From assembly GCA_947475295.1 (NCBI GenBank), contig CANJLF010000013.1:1-64000 (forward strand): 64,000 nt of DNA, in the 5' to 3' direction. Position numbers and translations under genes: made by a program. The stretch comes from Fidelibacterota bacterium. Its GTDB lineage: Bacteria > Pseudomonadota > Alphaproteobacteria > Rhodospirillales > Rhodospirillaceae. The notes below the pieces were generated by a model. The model did not search any database and was not told the DNA's origin. It was given only the letters and a program-made list of their open reading frames with translations. Shown here piece by piece: positions 17,384 to 26,743 of this stretch; positions within the stretch are counted from its first letter, which is position 1; the number at the start of each line of letters is the position of its first letter.

Positions 17384-17900
17384 CGCTCTGGGCGCCGCGC
17401 TGCTGGTTCTTGTGGCTGGTCAGGTTATTGCAGCTGAAACGCCGCACCTGGGAACGCCGGTAACGCCCGCCGATATCGCGGCCTGGGATACGTCCATCAG
17501 TCCCGACGGGACGGGCCTGCCGCCCGGCAAAGGCTCGGCAGCGCAGGGCAAGGAAATCTATGCCCTCAAGTGCACGGGCTGTCATGGCGTCGCTGGCGAA
17601 GGCAAACCCGCCGACCGCCTCACCGGTGGCCAGGGTTCGCTGGCGACCGACGCGCCGATCAAGACCGTCGGCAGCTACTGGCCTTACGCCACGACGCTGT
17701 TCGACTACGTGCGCCGCGCCATGCCGCTCAATGAACCGATGTCGCTGACGAATGACGAAGTCTATGCCGTCAGCGCCTATGTGCTGTCGCTCAATGGTTT
17801 GATCGGCGAGAAGACCGAGCTCAACGCCAAGACACTGCCCAAGATCAAGATGCCTAACCACGACAGCTTCTTCATCGTGTATCCGGGGAACTTGAAGTAG
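17370..17900 (+). CDS. SoxD-like cytochrome c
   Basis: This 176-residue protein has a signal peptide (MFTRNALGAALLVLV..., cleaved near VIAA) and one haem c motif, CTGCH at residues 68-72. A C-terminal segment (NEPMSLTNDEVYAVSAYVLSLNGLI) is characteristic of SoxD-type and related cytochromes, with a Met available as axial ligand. It would take electrons from the SoxC-like enzyme encoded upstream. The genes overlap by 14 bases, implying translational coupling, and the start is supported by GGAGGG before the ATG. It is shorter than two-haem SoxD proteins and has only one haem domain. Confidence 0.9.
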   Translation: MFTRNALGAALLVLVAGQVIAAETPHLGTPVTPADIAAWDTSISPDGTGLPPGKGSAAQGKEIYALKCTGCHGVAGEGKPADRLTGGQGSLATDAPIKTVGSYWPYATTLFDYVRRAMPLNEPMSLTNDEVYAVSAYVLSLNGLIGEKTELNAKTLPKIKMPNHDSFFIVYPGNLK

Positions 17901-17930
17901 CGCGACGGCGAGGCCGCTTTATCTCGGCTC

Positions 17931-18329
17931 CTAGCGGGTGGCCTTTTTCAGGCTCACGATGAAAGCTGTCACATCCATCGACTGCTGCGGCGAAAGCCTG
18001 AGGTTCGGCATCGTCGGATGGGGCGATGCCAGGAAGGTCCGCATCGCGACCTGAGTCATGCCGCGTGAATTCGCGATTGCCTGAAAGTCAGGCGCCGTTG
18101 TCAAATCGCGGGGCGCCTTCTGGTCCTGCGCAACCACGTGGCATGCGCTGCAGGTTGCCAAGGCGAAAACGCGCCCCGCGGCCGAATTGCCTATTGTCTT
18201 GACGCCAGGGGCGGCGCCTGAGGGGATCGGAGCCAACACGTCGTTTAAGATATAAGCCAAGCGCACGCCGGCCCGGCTGAGTTGTGTCGCGGCGATTTTT
18301 TGCGCTTTCGCGACGTCGTCATCACTCAA
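17931..18329 (-). CDS. Cytochrome c domain frame; probable 3' part of the S1/P1-nuclease gene beyond an in-frame UAG
   Basis: A 132-residue frame starts at a TTG four bases past the UAG that ends the upstream nuclease-like gene, in the same frame. Its first 30 residues (AKAQKIAATQLSRAGVRLAY) look like the missing last helix of S1/P1 nucleases. The rest is a class I cytochrome c domain with CSACH at residues 60-64 and a MPNLRLSPQQSMDVTAFI tail with a possible Met ligand. It has no signal peptide of its own, although haem c attachment takes place outside the cytoplasm. It therefore makes sense only as part of the upstream exported polypeptide, by stop readthrough, or as the remnant of a recently broken gene. 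Confidence 0.75.
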   Translation of the reverse strand: MSDDDVAKAQKIAATQLSRAGVRLAYILNDVLAPIPSGAAPGVKTIGNSAAGRVFALATCSACHVVAQDQKAPRDLTTAPDFQAIANSRGMTQVAMRTFLASPHPTMPNLRLSPQQSMDVTAFIVSLKKATR

Positions 18330-18332
18330 TAT

Positions 18333-19088
18333 CTAATTGCCTTTGGCATCCTGACGGCCGACCATGCCGTAAACGCCGTCGACGCCAAGCTGATGAGACT
18401 CCAAAGCCCAAAGATGCGGACCACCGCTTATCCATGCGGCCCGGTCGTATTCAGAAATTTCGCCAATCAGTTTTTGCGCCACCGCCTTGGACTCAACGCC
18501 CATCTGAATCACGAGCACCTTGTCCCAAAACGTAAACAGATCGCCTGGGGTCGTATCTTTCGTGACCACAGCCGTCTTCATGCCGTGAGTGTCTCCTTCG
18601 TCGGCCACGCGAAGCGGCTGATGCAGGTCGGCCACCAGATTGAGCAGAAATTTAAGCGCGAGAATCTGCTCCTCGCGGCTCGTTTTCGGATCCGCGAGCT
18701 CGTCCGCGAACTGATCGATCTTGTCGATTACGCAATCCCGCTCAGGCCCCATTGACGCGGGCGTCCCAGGCGGCAAAGCCGGCTGGCCGAAACAGGCGGC
18801 TGGAATGTTTGGGCGCGTGGCATCGATATTCGCGAAATGCCAATTGTGCGCGCGTCGATCCTGGATTTTGTCGGCCCATACGGCCGCCGCGGCTACATCG
18901 TTGCCGGCGGGCATATCCTTGTCCTCGCCGAGCAAGGTATAGACTTTGCCGAGTGCGGGTGCGGTCAGATAGTGGGTGGCGATCTCCGCCACAACCCTAT
19001 GCCCTTGGTCGTCCCAAGCCAGGGCCGGAGACGGCACGAAGGCCCTGGCGGCAAACAAAGTCAGCGCGGCAAGCGCGATTGAACGCAT
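18333..19088 (-). CDS. S1/P1 nuclease-like exported protein, ends at an in-frame UAG
   Basis: This protein of about 251 residues has a signal peptide (MRSIALAALTLFAARAF..., cleaved before WDDQGH). The mature N-terminal Trp and the nearby His of WDDQGHRVVAEIA match the zinc ligands of the S1/P1 family, as do the VWADKIQD Asp, the HNWHFANID His and the DLHQPL His. Two other positions differ from the family: QPLH reads QPLR, and NLHxxWD reads DLFTFWD. The protein stops at TAG (18333-18335) just before the expected last helix. GGGAGG lies seven bases before the ATG at 19088, and an FNR-type box lies about 90 bases upstream. Nuclease activity is doubtful. Confidence 0.8.
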   Translation of the reverse strand: MRSIALAALTLFAARAFVPSPALAWDDQGHRVVAEIATHYLTAPALGKVYTLLGEDKDMPAGNDVAAAAVWADKIQDRRAHNWHFANIDATRPNIPAACFGQPALPPGTPASMGPERDCVIDKIDQFADELADPKTSREEQILALKFLLNLVADLHQPLRVADEGDTHGMKTAVVTKDTTPGDLFTFWDKVLVIQMGVESKAVAQKLIGEISEYDRAAWISGGPHLWALESHQLGVDGVYGMVGRQDAKGN

Positions 19089-19151
19089 CAGAGCCTCCCT
19101 TATTGGCAGCATGGGAAAGCGAGCATTTCAGCTCCTTCCACGCGCCGAGCA

Positions 19152-19157
19152 AATTAA
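19152..19157 (-). promoter_or_regulatory. -10-like element of the nuclease/cytochrome gene
   Basis: TTAATT on the minus strand, centred 31 bases from the centre of the FNR-type box. This is close to the spacing of class II FNR-activated promoters. Confidence 0.4.
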
Positions 19158-19178
19158 GGGCACGGACAAAGCTCGGCA

Positions 19179-19192
19179 TTGATGCAAATCAA
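19179..19192 (-). promoter_or_regulatory. FNR/FixK-type binding site
   Basis: TTGATGCAAATCAA is a perfect match to the TTGAT-N4-ATCAA consensus of FNR/FixK/Anr regulators. It lies 91 bases upstream of the nuclease/cytochrome start codon, with a -10-like hexamer at class II spacing. Confidence 0.7.
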
Positions 19193-19256
19193 CGGCGAGA
19201 TGGGGGTGATTCGCGGGTTCGACGGCTAGCCGCCTCGCTTCGCTCGGCAGCGCGCT

Positions 19257-19292
19257 AGCTTTTGTAAGCTCGCGTGCTCGCTAACAAAAGCT
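19257..19292 (-). repeat. Inverted repeat just 3' of tRNA-Ser(GGA)
   Basis: AGCTTTTGT (19257-19265) and ACAAAAGCT (19284-19292) form a 9-base-pair stem beginning five bases after the tRNA 3' end. GCTAGC also occurs at 19225-19230 and 19254-19259. It may act in termination or processing of the tRNA transcript. Confidence 0.5.
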
Positions 19293-19297
19293 AAGCG

Positions 19298-19388
19298 TGG
19301 CGGAGGAGGCGGGATTCGAACCCGCGATACGCTTTTGGCGTATACACACTTTCCAGGCGTGCGCCTTCAACCACTCGGCCACCCCTCC
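19298..19388 (-). tRNA. tRNA-Ser (GGA anticodon)
   Basis: Read on the minus strand it begins GGAGGGGTGGCCGAG and ends in CCTCCTCCGCCA. The acceptor stem pairs with one G-U. The anticodon loop has GGA (CCTGGAAAG). A long variable arm (GTATACGC...GCGTAT) of class II type and the GGTTCGAATCC T-arm are present, and CCA is encoded. Confidence 0.95.
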
Positions 19389-19684
19389 GTCGTTGCCTTC
19401 CAGCCCGAGTCGCTATGCAACTCCGCCGGTACGGTCTTTATGGAAGGCGCAGAACCTAACCGAGCGGGGGGACCACCGCAACAAATCCAACTCGGGTCCT
19501 TCGCTGCAAAGCGGCAGATTTCTCACATTTTCCACAGGCTTGGGGATAACTCGGGTTCCACCCCCTATCCCGTGTTGTCGTTGCTTCTCGAAACCACCCG
19601 CGAATCCACTGTAATTTAAGCAATTTATGGGGTATATCTCAGATAACGGGGTAAGAAACCGACTTAAAGACGCGTGGGGCTGCA

Positions 19685-19996
19685 GTGATATTCGGGCGTA
19701 CAGCAGGGTGGGCGCTGGTCGTTTTGGCCATGATTATGGCCTCAGCCGAGGCCGTTATGGCCTTGGGAACGGGCGCTTATAACGGTTTGGCCACATCTGA
19801 CGTCTGGACACTCCTCGTCGGTCAGACGCCGGCCTTTGCGGCGCCAACTGCCTCCACACAAGTTCTCGCTACAGTCGGTGTTGGCATTATGGCAATGCCC
19901 GCGTGGGTCGTGTTCGCCGCTATCGGATTTGTGCTGCTGCACGTCTGCCGCAAACGCCGCGCCCGCCGCCGCGTTTTCCGTTCGGCGCTATCGTAA
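19685..19996 (+). CDS. Small membrane protein of unknown function
   Basis: A 103-residue protein starts at GTG with GGGG a few bases upstream. It has two hydrophobic segments, residues about 6-28 and 70-90, joined by a short extracytoplasmic region (YNGLATSDVWTLLVGQ), and ends in a strongly basic tail (CRKRRARRRVFR), which places the C-terminus in the cytoplasm. The layout resembles short alphaproteobacterial proteins I have seen annotated only as hypothetical. It is convergent with lepA, with 35 bases between the stops. No function can be assigned. Confidence 0.6.
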   Translation: MIFGRTAGWALVVLAMIMASAEAVMALGTGAYNGLATSDVWTLLVGQTPAFAAPTASTQVLATVGVGIMAMPAWVVFAAIGFVLLHVCRKRRARRRVFRSALS

Positions 19997-20031
19997 AATC
20001 TGAATTGATATTTTGAGTTTCGAGAGAGTGA

Positions 20032-21834
20032 TTAGTCGTCACTCATGCGCAGTGCGTTGATGAACGCCGACTGCGGAATCTCGACGCGGCCAAACTGGCG
20101 CATGCGCTTTTTGCCTTCTTTCTGCTTATCGAGCAGTTTCTTTTTGCGGCTGATGTCGCCGCCGTAGCACTTGGCGGTGACGTCCTTGCGCAGCGCGCTG
20201 ATGGTTTCGCGGGCGATGACTTTGCCGCCGATGGCCGCCTGAATCGGAATCTTGAACAGGTGGCGCGGGATCAAATCCTTCAGGCGTTCGCAAATCTGGC
20301 GGCCGCGATTCTCCGCTTGGCTGCGGTGGGCCATGAACGACAGCGCGTCCACCAGATCGCCGTTCACCAGAATGGTGACCTTCACCAGGTCGGACTCGCG
20401 GTATTCGCCGACCTCGTAGTCGAAGCTGGCATAGCCGCGCGACAGCGACTTCAGGCGATCATAGAAATCGAACACAATTTCATTGAGCGGCAGATGGTAG
20501 ACCACCATGGCGCGGTTGCCGACGTAAGTGAGGTCGACCTGTTCGCCGCGCCGGTCGTTGCACAGCTTCAGAATCGTGCCGAGATATTCATCGGGCACGA
20601 GAACCGTCGCCTTCACCCACGGCTCTTCAATGCGGGCGATGCGCGTGATATCGGGCATATCGGCGGGATTGTGCATCTCCTCGATTTCGCCGCTGGTCGT
20701 ATGAATGCGGTAGACGACGCTGGGCGCCGTGGTGATGAGATCGAGATTGAATTCCCGCTCTAGTCTCTCTTGGATGATTTCCATGTGCAGAAGGCCCAGG
20801 AACCCGCAACGGAAACCGAAACCCAAGGCGGCGCTGCTTTCCATGGAGAAATGGAAGCTCGCATCATTTAACCGCAGTCTAGCAAGGCTTTCCCGCAGGT
20901 CCTCGAACTGTGCCGCATCCACCGGGAACAGGCCGCACCACACCACGGGGATGCTGGGCTTGAAGCCGGGGAGGGGCGCCGCCGCGGGGCGCGCTTCGTC
21001 GGTGATGGTATCGCCGACGGAGCAATCGGCCACGGCCTTGATGCCGGCGGTGATGAAACCCAGCTCGCCGGGCTTCAGTTCGGGAATTTCCAGGCGCTTG
21101 GGCGTGAAGACGCCGACGCGATCGACCGGATAGACAGTGCCCGAGGACATGAACTGGATCTTGGTGCCCTTTTTGATCGAGCCGTTCTTGACGCGCACCA
21201 GAATCACCACACCGAGATAGGCGTCGTACCAGGAATCCACCAAGAGTGCGGTCAAAGGCTCCGCGGCCTCGCCGACCGGTGGCGGCAGGCGCGTGACGAT
21301 AGCTTCCAGAACATCCTTGATGCCGATGCCGGTTTTGGCCGAAGCCAGCACTGCATCCGACGCATCGATGCCGATGACGTCCTCGATCTGCTGGCGTACG
21401 CGCTCGGGCTCGGCTGCCGGCAAATCGACCTTGTTGAGGACCGGCACGATTTCGTGGTTGGCGTTGATGGCCTGGTAGACATTGGCCAGCGTCTGGGCCT
21501 CGACGCCTTGGGAGGCGTCCACCACCAGAAGCGAGCCCTCGCAGGCTGCCAGCGAGCGGCTGACTTCGTAGGCGAAGTCGACATGGCCCGGCGTATCGAG
21601 AAGATTGAGCTGATAGGTCTTGTCGTCGTTGGCCTTGTAAGTGAGGCGCACGGTCTGCGCCTTGATGGTAATGCCGCGCTCTTTCTCGATGTCCATGGAA
21701 TCGAGCACTTGCTCGGTCATTTCGCGCGCTTCCAAGCCGCCGCAAAATTGAATCAAGCGATCGGCCAGCGTCGACTTGCCGTGGTCGATGTGGGCGATGA
21801 TCGCGAAGTTACGGATATGTGAAAGGTCGGTCAT
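20032..21834 (-). CDS. lepA: Elongation factor 4 (LepA), ribosome back-translocating GTPase
   Basis: This 600-residue GTPase matches the standard LepA length. It begins [20 protein letters not shown] with the P-loop AHIDHGKST, the switch motif [18 protein letters not shown] and NKVDLP. The C-terminus has the LepA-specific basic domain ([18 protein letters not shown]). It binds the ribosome under stress and promotes back-translocation or initiation. The start at 21834 is fixed by family alignment; upstream residues in the open frame are non-coding. It starts 31 bases after pheT and may be the last gene of that operon. Confidence 0.97.
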   Translation of the reverse strand: MTDLSHIRNFAIIAHIDHGKSTLADRLIQFCGGLEAREMTEQVLDSMDIEKERGITIKAQTVRLTYKANDDKTYQLNLLDTPGHVDFAYEVSRSLAACEGSLLVVDASQGVEAQTLANVYQAINANHEIVPVLNKVDLPAAEPERVRQQIEDVIGIDASDAVLASAKTGIGIKDVLEAIVTRLPPPVGEAAEPLTALLVDSWYDAYLGVVILVRVKNGSIKKGTKIQFMSSGTVYPVDRVGVFTPKRLEIPELKPGELGFITAGIKAVADCSVGDTITDEARPAAAPLPGFKPSIPVVWCGLFPVDAAQFEDLRESLARLRLNDASFHFSMESSAALGFGFRCGFLGLLHMEIIQERLEREFNLDLITTAPSVVYRIHTTSGEIEEMHNPADMPDITRIARIEEPWVKATVLVPDEYLGTILKLCNDRRGEQVDLTYVGNRAMVVYHLPLNEIVFDFYDRLKSLSRGYASFDYEVGEYRESDLVKVTILVNGDLVDALSFMAHRSQAENRGRQICERLKDLIPRHLFKIPIQAAIGGKVIARETISALRKDVTAKCYGGDISRKKKLLDKQKEGKKRMRQFGRVEIPQSAFINALRMSDD

Positions 21835-21865
21835 GTAACTACAAATGAGAGCAGGGCCGGATATA

Positions 21866-24280
21866 TCAAGCGCGCAGCCGCCCGCCGCAAGCCTTTTCCA
21901 CCGCCGCGACAATCTTCTTCGCCACACCTTCGATCTGCTCGTCGGTCAGCGTTGCGTCCTTGGGCTGCAGCGTCACCGAAACCGCCAGCGATTTTTTGCC
22001 TTCGCCCAACTCTCCCTCGCCTAGGTGTGGTCCTTCGTAGACGTCGAACAGGCCGACGTCGGTGATCAGATCCTTGTCGGTGTTGCGCACGGCGCGCAGC
22101 AAAGCTTCCGCCGCGACTCCGGTCTCCACCACAAAGGCGAAGTCCCGTTCCACCGGCTGGAAGTTGGACGCTTTCAACAGCGTCCGGGCAGACCCGGTTT
22201 TGGCCTTTTTGGACTGGGGCAGGCGGTCGAGGTATACCTCACAGGCCACCATAGGGCCTTTGACATCGAGGGTAGCTAAAACGCCCGGATGGAGCTCGCC
22301 GAAGGCGGCCAAAACCTGGTTTCCCAGCTTCAAGACCCCAGAACGGCCCGGGTGGTACCAGCTTGCAGCACCATTGGCTGTCTGCAGGCTGGAAACGGGG
22401 GTTCCGGCGGCCTCCAGGGCCGCCAGGGCATCGGCCTTGGCGTCCAGGGCATCCACGGCCCGGCGGGTCCCGGCCCAGTGGCGGGCCGTCGTATGACCGG
22501 CCCTTAAGGCAGCAGCCACCAGGGTCTGCTGGCCGGGTTTGGGCCCCTCGAATCGAGGGCCGACCTCGAAGAACCCGCAATCGCTCAGGCCGCGGGCGGC
22601 ATTGCGTCCGGCGGCGGCGGCCAGATTGGGAAGCAGCGAGGGACGCATGGCGTCGAGGTCCGAGCTGATGGGGTTGGCCAGCGTCACCAACGGCAACTCG
22701 CCCCGGAACAGGTTGGCCTGGGCGCCGGGCAGGAAAGCCCAGGTCGTGGTCTCGTTGAGTCCACGCGCGGCCAAACTGCGCCGCGTGAACGCCACCTGAC
22801 GCTGCTGCGCCGACAGCGCCACCTTGGGCATGGGTGCGCGCGGCAGTGGCGTCGGCGGAATGTTGTCGTAGCCGTGGATGCGCAAAACCTCTTCGACCAG
22901 ATCCTGCCAGCCTTCCACATCGGCGCGCCACGAGGGCGGTATTACCTGCCATGCATCGCCGGACCCGGCGACAGCGAAGCCAAGACGCTCGAGGATCGAT
23001 TTGATATCTGGAGCGGGAAGTTCCACGCCGCCCAGGGATTTCACCCGCGCCGGATTGAAAGCGATGCTGCGCTTGTGGTCGGGCGCGGCACCGCCCTCAG
23101 TGAGATGAGAAGCTTCGCCGCCGCAGATGTCGATAATCATGCGCGTGGCGATCTCGGCGCCGGGAACGGGCGAAGCCGGATCGACGCCGCGCTCGAAGCA
23201 ATAGCGCGCATCGGAGTTGATCAGAAGCTTGCGCCCGGTATTGGCAATATTGATCGGGTTGAACAGTGCAGATTCCAAAAACACAGTCGTGGTGGTTTCA
23301 GTCACACTGGTGGGTTCGCCGCCCATGACGCCGGCGATGCCTTGCGCGCCGGCTTCGTCGGCGATCACAACGATGCTGGAATCAAGCGTATATGTTTTAC
23401 CATTCAGCGCCGCGAGGGTTTCGCCGGGCGTCGCAAGGCGCGGGCCCACGTCGCCTTTGAGCTTTGCATCGTCGAAGGCGTGCAAGGGGCGGCCCAGGTC
23501 GATGGTCAGATACTGCGTGATGTCGACCAGCGCCGACACCGGGCGCAAGCCGATGGCGTTCAAGCGGTCCTTCAGCCAAGCCGGGCTCTCGCCATTTTTC
23601 ACGCCGCGAAGGGTTCGCCCGACGAATTGCGGGCATAGTTTTTCGTCGCCGCCCAGTAGGCGCATCTTCACTTTGCGCGGGCTGTCGAAGCTACCTTTGA
23701 CCGGTGCCGTGTTGAGGGGTTTAAGCTTGCCCAAACCGGCGGCGGCCAGATCGCGTGCGATGCCGTAGACGCCGAGCGCATCGACGCGGTTGGGTGTGAG
23801 GTTGATCTCGATGACCGGATCGAAGTTCATGACTTTGGTAATGGCCGCGCCGATGGGCGCATCGGCCGGCAGCTCGATGATGCCGTCGCCCTCAAGGGGA
23901 AGCTTCAACTCACCCGCCGAGCACAGCATGCCCTGGCTCTCAACGCCGCGGATGGAACCCTTCTTCAGCACATCGCCGGTGGCGGGGATCGTCACACCCG
24001 GGCGCGCGAGCACAACCTTGAGGCCTGCGCGCGCATTGGGCGCGCCGCAGACCACTTGCAGCGTCTCGGTGCCGGTCTCGACGGTGCACAGGCGTAAGCG
24101 GTCGGCATTGGGATGCTGCTTGGCGTCGCTGATATGGGCGACGATGAAGGCATCCAGGCCGGCGGCGGGATTGGCGAGGCTTTCGACCTCAAGCCCTGTT
24201 GACGTCAGCTTGGCGCCGATCTCATCCAACGATGCCGTGGTATCGAGATGATCTTTCAGCCAGGAGAGGGTGAACTTCAT
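21866..24280 (-). CDS. pheT: Phenylalanyl-tRNA synthetase beta subunit
   Basis: This 804-residue PheT, with the alpha subunit, charges tRNA-Phe as an (alpha-beta)2 enzyme. It begins [14 protein letters not shown], then the EMAP/OB-type tRNA-binding domain (about 40-150: [20 protein letters not shown]), B3/B4 editing domain, B5 domain, the catalytic-like core and the C-terminal anticodon-binding FDX-ACB domain ([13 protein letters not shown]...). GGAGGG precedes the ATG at 24280. Its start overlaps the stop of the ASCH gene by four bases (ATGA). Confidence 0.97.
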   Translation of the reverse strand: MKFTLSWLKDHLDTTASLDEIGAKLTSTGLEVESLANPAAGLDAFIVAHISDAKQHPNADRLRLCTVETGTETLQVVCGAPNARAGLKVVLARPGVTIPATGDVLKKGSIRGVESQGMLCSAGELKLPLEGDGIIELPADAPIGAAITKVMNFDPVIEINLTPNRVDALGVYGIARDLAAAGLGKLKPLNTAPVKGSFDSPRKVKMRLLGGDEKLCPQFVGRTLRGVKNGESPAWLKDRLNAIGLRPVSALVDITQYLTIDLGRPLHAFDDAKLKGDVGPRLATPGETLAALNGKTYTLDSSIVVIADEAGAQGIAGVMGGEPTSVTETTTTVFLESALFNPINIANTGRKLLINSDARYCFERGVDPASPVPGAEIATRMIIDICGGEASHLTEGGAAPDHKRSIAFNPARVKSLGGVELPAPDIKSILERLGFAVAGSGDAWQVIPPSWRADVEGWQDLVEEVLRIHGYDNIPPTPLPRAPMPKVALSAQQRQVAFTRRSLAARGLNETTTWAFLPGAQANLFRGELPLVTLANPISSDLDAMRPSLLPNLAAAAGRNAARGLSDCGFFEVGPRFEGPKPGQQTLVAAALRAGHTTARHWAGTRRAVDALDAKADALAALEAAGTPVSSLQTANGAASWYHPGRSGVLKLGNQVLAAFGELHPGVLATLDVKGPMVACEVYLDRLPQSKKAKTGSARTLLKASNFQPVERDFAFVVETGVAAEALLRAVRNTDKDLITDVGLFDVYEGPHLGEGELGEGKKSLAVSVTLQPKDATLTDEQIEGVAKKIVAAVEKACGGRLRA

Positions 24281-24714
24281 TTCGCCACCCTCCGGAACTC
24301 CAGCCGTTCGATCACGCGGAAATGTTGGCACAGCAAAATCATGTCGGGCGCGAAATAGCCCTCACGTTTGAAGAAAGCTTCATGGGTCTTTTGCCAATAC
24401 TTCAGCGATAAGTCGCCTTCGCCTTCATCGTGGGCAAACTTAGCGTCCACTTCGTCGAAGGGCAGGACTTCGATCTCGGTGAACTCGATTACGCAGCGCG
24501 GGCGCCCGGTGCCGTCAAGAATGACCGCGCGGTCGCCTTCCTCCGGCGCGGGCTCATCCTCGAAATGGTAAAGAGCCGCGCTGGTGGCGGTTTTTTTGCC
24601 ATCAAGGATCAGCGCGCATAGCTCATCGGCTTCCTTCACGGTGTGGCCAAAGGCCCACTGCGGCAAATGCGCGTAGACCGATGGCACCGGAGCTTTCGGG
24701 GGCGCGTTGCTCAT
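24277..24714 (-). CDS. ASCH-domain protein encoded between pheS and pheT
   Basis: This 145-residue protein has the ASCH fold, a PUA-like RNA-binding or amidohydrolase domain. A helical [20 protein letters not shown] opening sets the K-T motif of the family, followed by [20 protein letters not shown], and an ending [21 protein letters not shown]. Its ATG overlaps the pheS stop and its stop overlaps the pheT start, each as ATGA, so all three are translated as a coupled set. A link to translation is an inference from this placement; the domain is known in RNA-modification and RNA-binding contexts. The substrate is unknown. Confidence 0.88.
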   Translation of the reverse strand: MSNAPPKAPVPSVYAHLPQWAFGHTVKEADELCALILDGKKTATSAALYHFEDEPAPEEGDRAVILDGTGRPRCVIEFTEIEVLPFDEVDAKFAHDEGEGDLSLKYWQKTHEAFFKREGYFAPDMILLCQHFRVIERLEFRRVAK

Positions 24715-25793
24715 CGTGTCAGTCCTCCCGTCACGCTCGGGATGTCGAGGGCGGCGAAGCCGTAGTGCTTCAGCCAGCGCAGATCGGATTCGAAGAAAGT
24801 GCGCAGATCGGGAATGCCGTACTTCAGCATGGCGATGCGCTCGATGCCCATGCCGGCGGCGAAGCCCTGGTAGACGTCGGGGTCGAGGCCGCAGGCGCGC
24901 AGCACGTTGGGATGCACCATGCCGCAGCCGAGAATTTCCAGCCAATCGCCGTAGTTGCCGATTTTGAGTTCGCCGCCTTTGCGCGAGCAGCCGATGTCCA
25001 TTTCCGCCGAAGGTTCGGTGAACGGGAAGAACGACGGGCGAAAGCGCGTGGTCAGATCGTCGACGCCGAAATAGGTGCGCACGAATTCCTGCAGGCAGCC
25101 GCGCAAATGGCTCATGTTGGTTTCGGTGTCGATCACCAGAAGCTCAACCTGATGGAACATGGGCGTGTGGGTCATGTCGTAGTCGCAGCGGTAAGTGCGC
25201 CCGGGAATGATCACGCGGATCGGCGGCTTCTGGTTCATCATGGTGCGGATCTGCACCGGCGAGGTGTGTGTGCGCAGCAGATAGCGCTGACCGTCCTCGG
25301 CCGGCGGCAGGAAGAAGGTGTCGTGCATCTCGCGCGCCGGATGGCCGGGCGGGAAATTCAGCGCCGTGAAATTGTGAAAGTCGTCCTCGATGTCGGGGCC
25401 GTCGGCGATCTCAAAACCCATCTGCCCGAAAATCGCCGCCACTTCGTCCATGGTCTGGCTGATGGGATGCAAGCTGCCCCGGGCTTCCGGGCGCACCGGC
25501 AAGGTCACGTCCATGCTCTCGCTGGCCAGGCGTTTGTCGAGGGCAGCGGCCTCCAGCACACTCTTGCGGGCTTCCAGGGCGGCGGTGACCTCATCCTTGA
25601 CCACATTGATCTGCTGGCCGAAGGCTTTGCGCGCGTCGGGCGCCATGGTGCCCAGGTCTTTCATCAGCGCGGTGATGCTGCCCTTCTTGCCGAGGGCGGA
25701 GACGCGCAAGGCTTCGATGGCCGCGATATCGGGCGCGGCGGTGCAGGCCGTGAGAATTTCGTCGCGTAAGGTGGTGAGGGTGGTGTTCGTCAT
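24711..25793 (-). CDS. pheS: Phenylalanyl-tRNA synthetase alpha subunit
   Basis: This 360-residue class II synthetase subunit has an N-terminal coiled coil (about 1-90), then the catalytic domain. Motif 2 is [12 protein letters not shown] followed by [19 protein letters not shown], and motif 3 is [18 protein letters not shown]. It forms the active site for Phe activation and works with PheT. It lies 101 bases after rplT with a terminator-like hairpin between, so it may be regulated apart from rplT. The stop overlaps the ASCH gene start. Confidence 0.97.
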   Translation of the reverse strand: MTNTTLTTLRDEILTACTAAPDIAAIEALRVSALGKKGSITALMKDLGTMAPDARKAFGQQINVVKDEVTAALEARKSVLEAAALDKRLASESMDVTLPVRPEARGSLHPISQTMDEVAAIFGQMGFEIADGPDIEDDFHNFTALNFPPGHPAREMHDTFFLPPAEDGQRYLLRTHTSPVQIRTMMNQKPPIRVIIPGRTYRCDYDMTHTPMFHQVELLVIDTETNMSHLRGCLQEFVRTYFGVDDLTTRFRPSFFPFTEPSAEMDIGCSRKGGELKIGNYGDWLEILGCGMVHPNVLRACGLDPDVYQGFAAGMGIERIAMLKYGIPDLRTFFESDLRWLKHYGFAALDIPSVTGGLTR

Positions 25794-25824
25794 AAGGCGT
25801 CTCGTCTCTGCATCAGTGTCGCTT

Positions 25825-25864
25825 AAAAAGGAAAGGGGCTGCCTGGGTAGGCGACCCCTTTTCC
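25825..25864 (-). terminator. Terminator or attenuator between rplT and pheS
   Basis: On the minus strand GGAAAAGGGG pairs with CCCCTTTCC around an inner GCCT/AGGC hairpin, followed by TTTTT. It could end the rpmI-rplT transcript or attenuate entry into pheS-pheT. Confidence 0.7.
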
Positions 25865-25894
25865 ACCGCTATTCGCAGAATTGACGAGAAGAAC

Positions 25895-26251
25895 TTAACC
25901 GAGCGCGGCTTGGGCCTGCTTCACCAGGTTGGCGAAGGTTTCGGGCTCCTTCAGGGCGATGTCCGCGAGCACTTTTCGATCAAGCTCGACACCGGCCTTC
26001 TTGAGCCCGTCGATAAATCGCGAATAGGTCAGCCCGAAAGCGCGCGTGCCGGCGTTGATGCGCTGGATCCACAGCGAACGGTAATCGCGCTTCTTCAAGC
26101 GGCGATCGGCGTATGCGTGCTGCAGGCCGGCTTCGAGGCGGGTCTTCGCGGGCTTGTAAGCCGTCGAATGACGGCCGCGGTAGCCCTTGGCCTGCTTCAG
26201 AACTTTTTTGTGGCGGGCGTGTTTGGTTACGCCGCGTTTGACGCGTGACAT
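25895..26251 (-). CDS. rplT: 50S ribosomal protein L20
   Basis: This 118-residue protein has the usual L20 start ([20 protein letters not shown]) and the conserved [16 protein letters not shown] and [12 protein letters not shown] segments. It binds 23S rRNA early in 50S assembly and in many bacteria represses its own operon. It follows rpmI by 27 bases. Confidence 0.98.
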   Translation of the reverse strand: MSRVKRGVTKHARHKKVLKQAKGYRGRHSTAYKPAKTRLEAGLQHAYADRRLKKRDYRSLWIQRINAGTRAFGLTYSRFIDGLKKAGVELDRKVLADIALKEPETFANLVKQAQAALG

Positions 26252-26278
26252 GTGTGTGCTCCGTGATCGGTTTTAAGA

Positions 26279-26479
26279 TCAGCCGTAAGGCATGAAATTG
26301 CGTTTGATGATGATGCCGTCGGCTTTGGACAGGGCTCCCGTCCGGCGCGACGTGCGTTTCATCTTCGTCGACTTCGTGCTCATGCAATGGCGTTTGAAAG
26401 CCGCGCCGGCCATGACTTTGCCGGTGCTGGTGATCTTGAACCGCTTTTTGGCGGCACTTTTGGTCTTCATCTTGGGCAT
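26279..26479 (-). CDS. rpmI: 50S ribosomal protein L35
   Basis: This 66-residue L35 begins [15 protein letters not shown] and has the conserved [12 protein letters not shown] core. It is a small basic 50S protein, cotranscribed with rplT. The 264 bases upstream (26480-26743) hold GC-rich dyads such as CCGGTGGACCCGG...CCGGCCCC that could be a leader; I cannot define a structure by eye. Confidence 0.97.
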   Translation of the reverse strand: MPKMKTKSAAKKRFKITSTGKVMAGAAFKRHCMSTKSTKMKRTSRRTGALSKADGIIIKRNFMPYG

Positions 26480-26743
26480 TTTGGCGTCCTTTCGTAAGCA
26501 TGACGGTTTTTGGACCCGGCCGGAGGCATGCCCTAAAAGTCTGATATTATTGACTTTTTAGCCCTTTAGCCGGTGGACCCGGATAAACATCCGGCCCCTC
26601 TAAACTGACGCGGGAACGACTCCCAGCCGCCAGGAGGGGGGCTTATACCCGTGGACCCTGGGATTTGCAAGGCGGGGAGCCATTTTCGGCCCCGCAGCCT
26701 GGGGAAGGGGCCAAGGCCCTATTCCGCGGCCCTGCCTAAGCGC

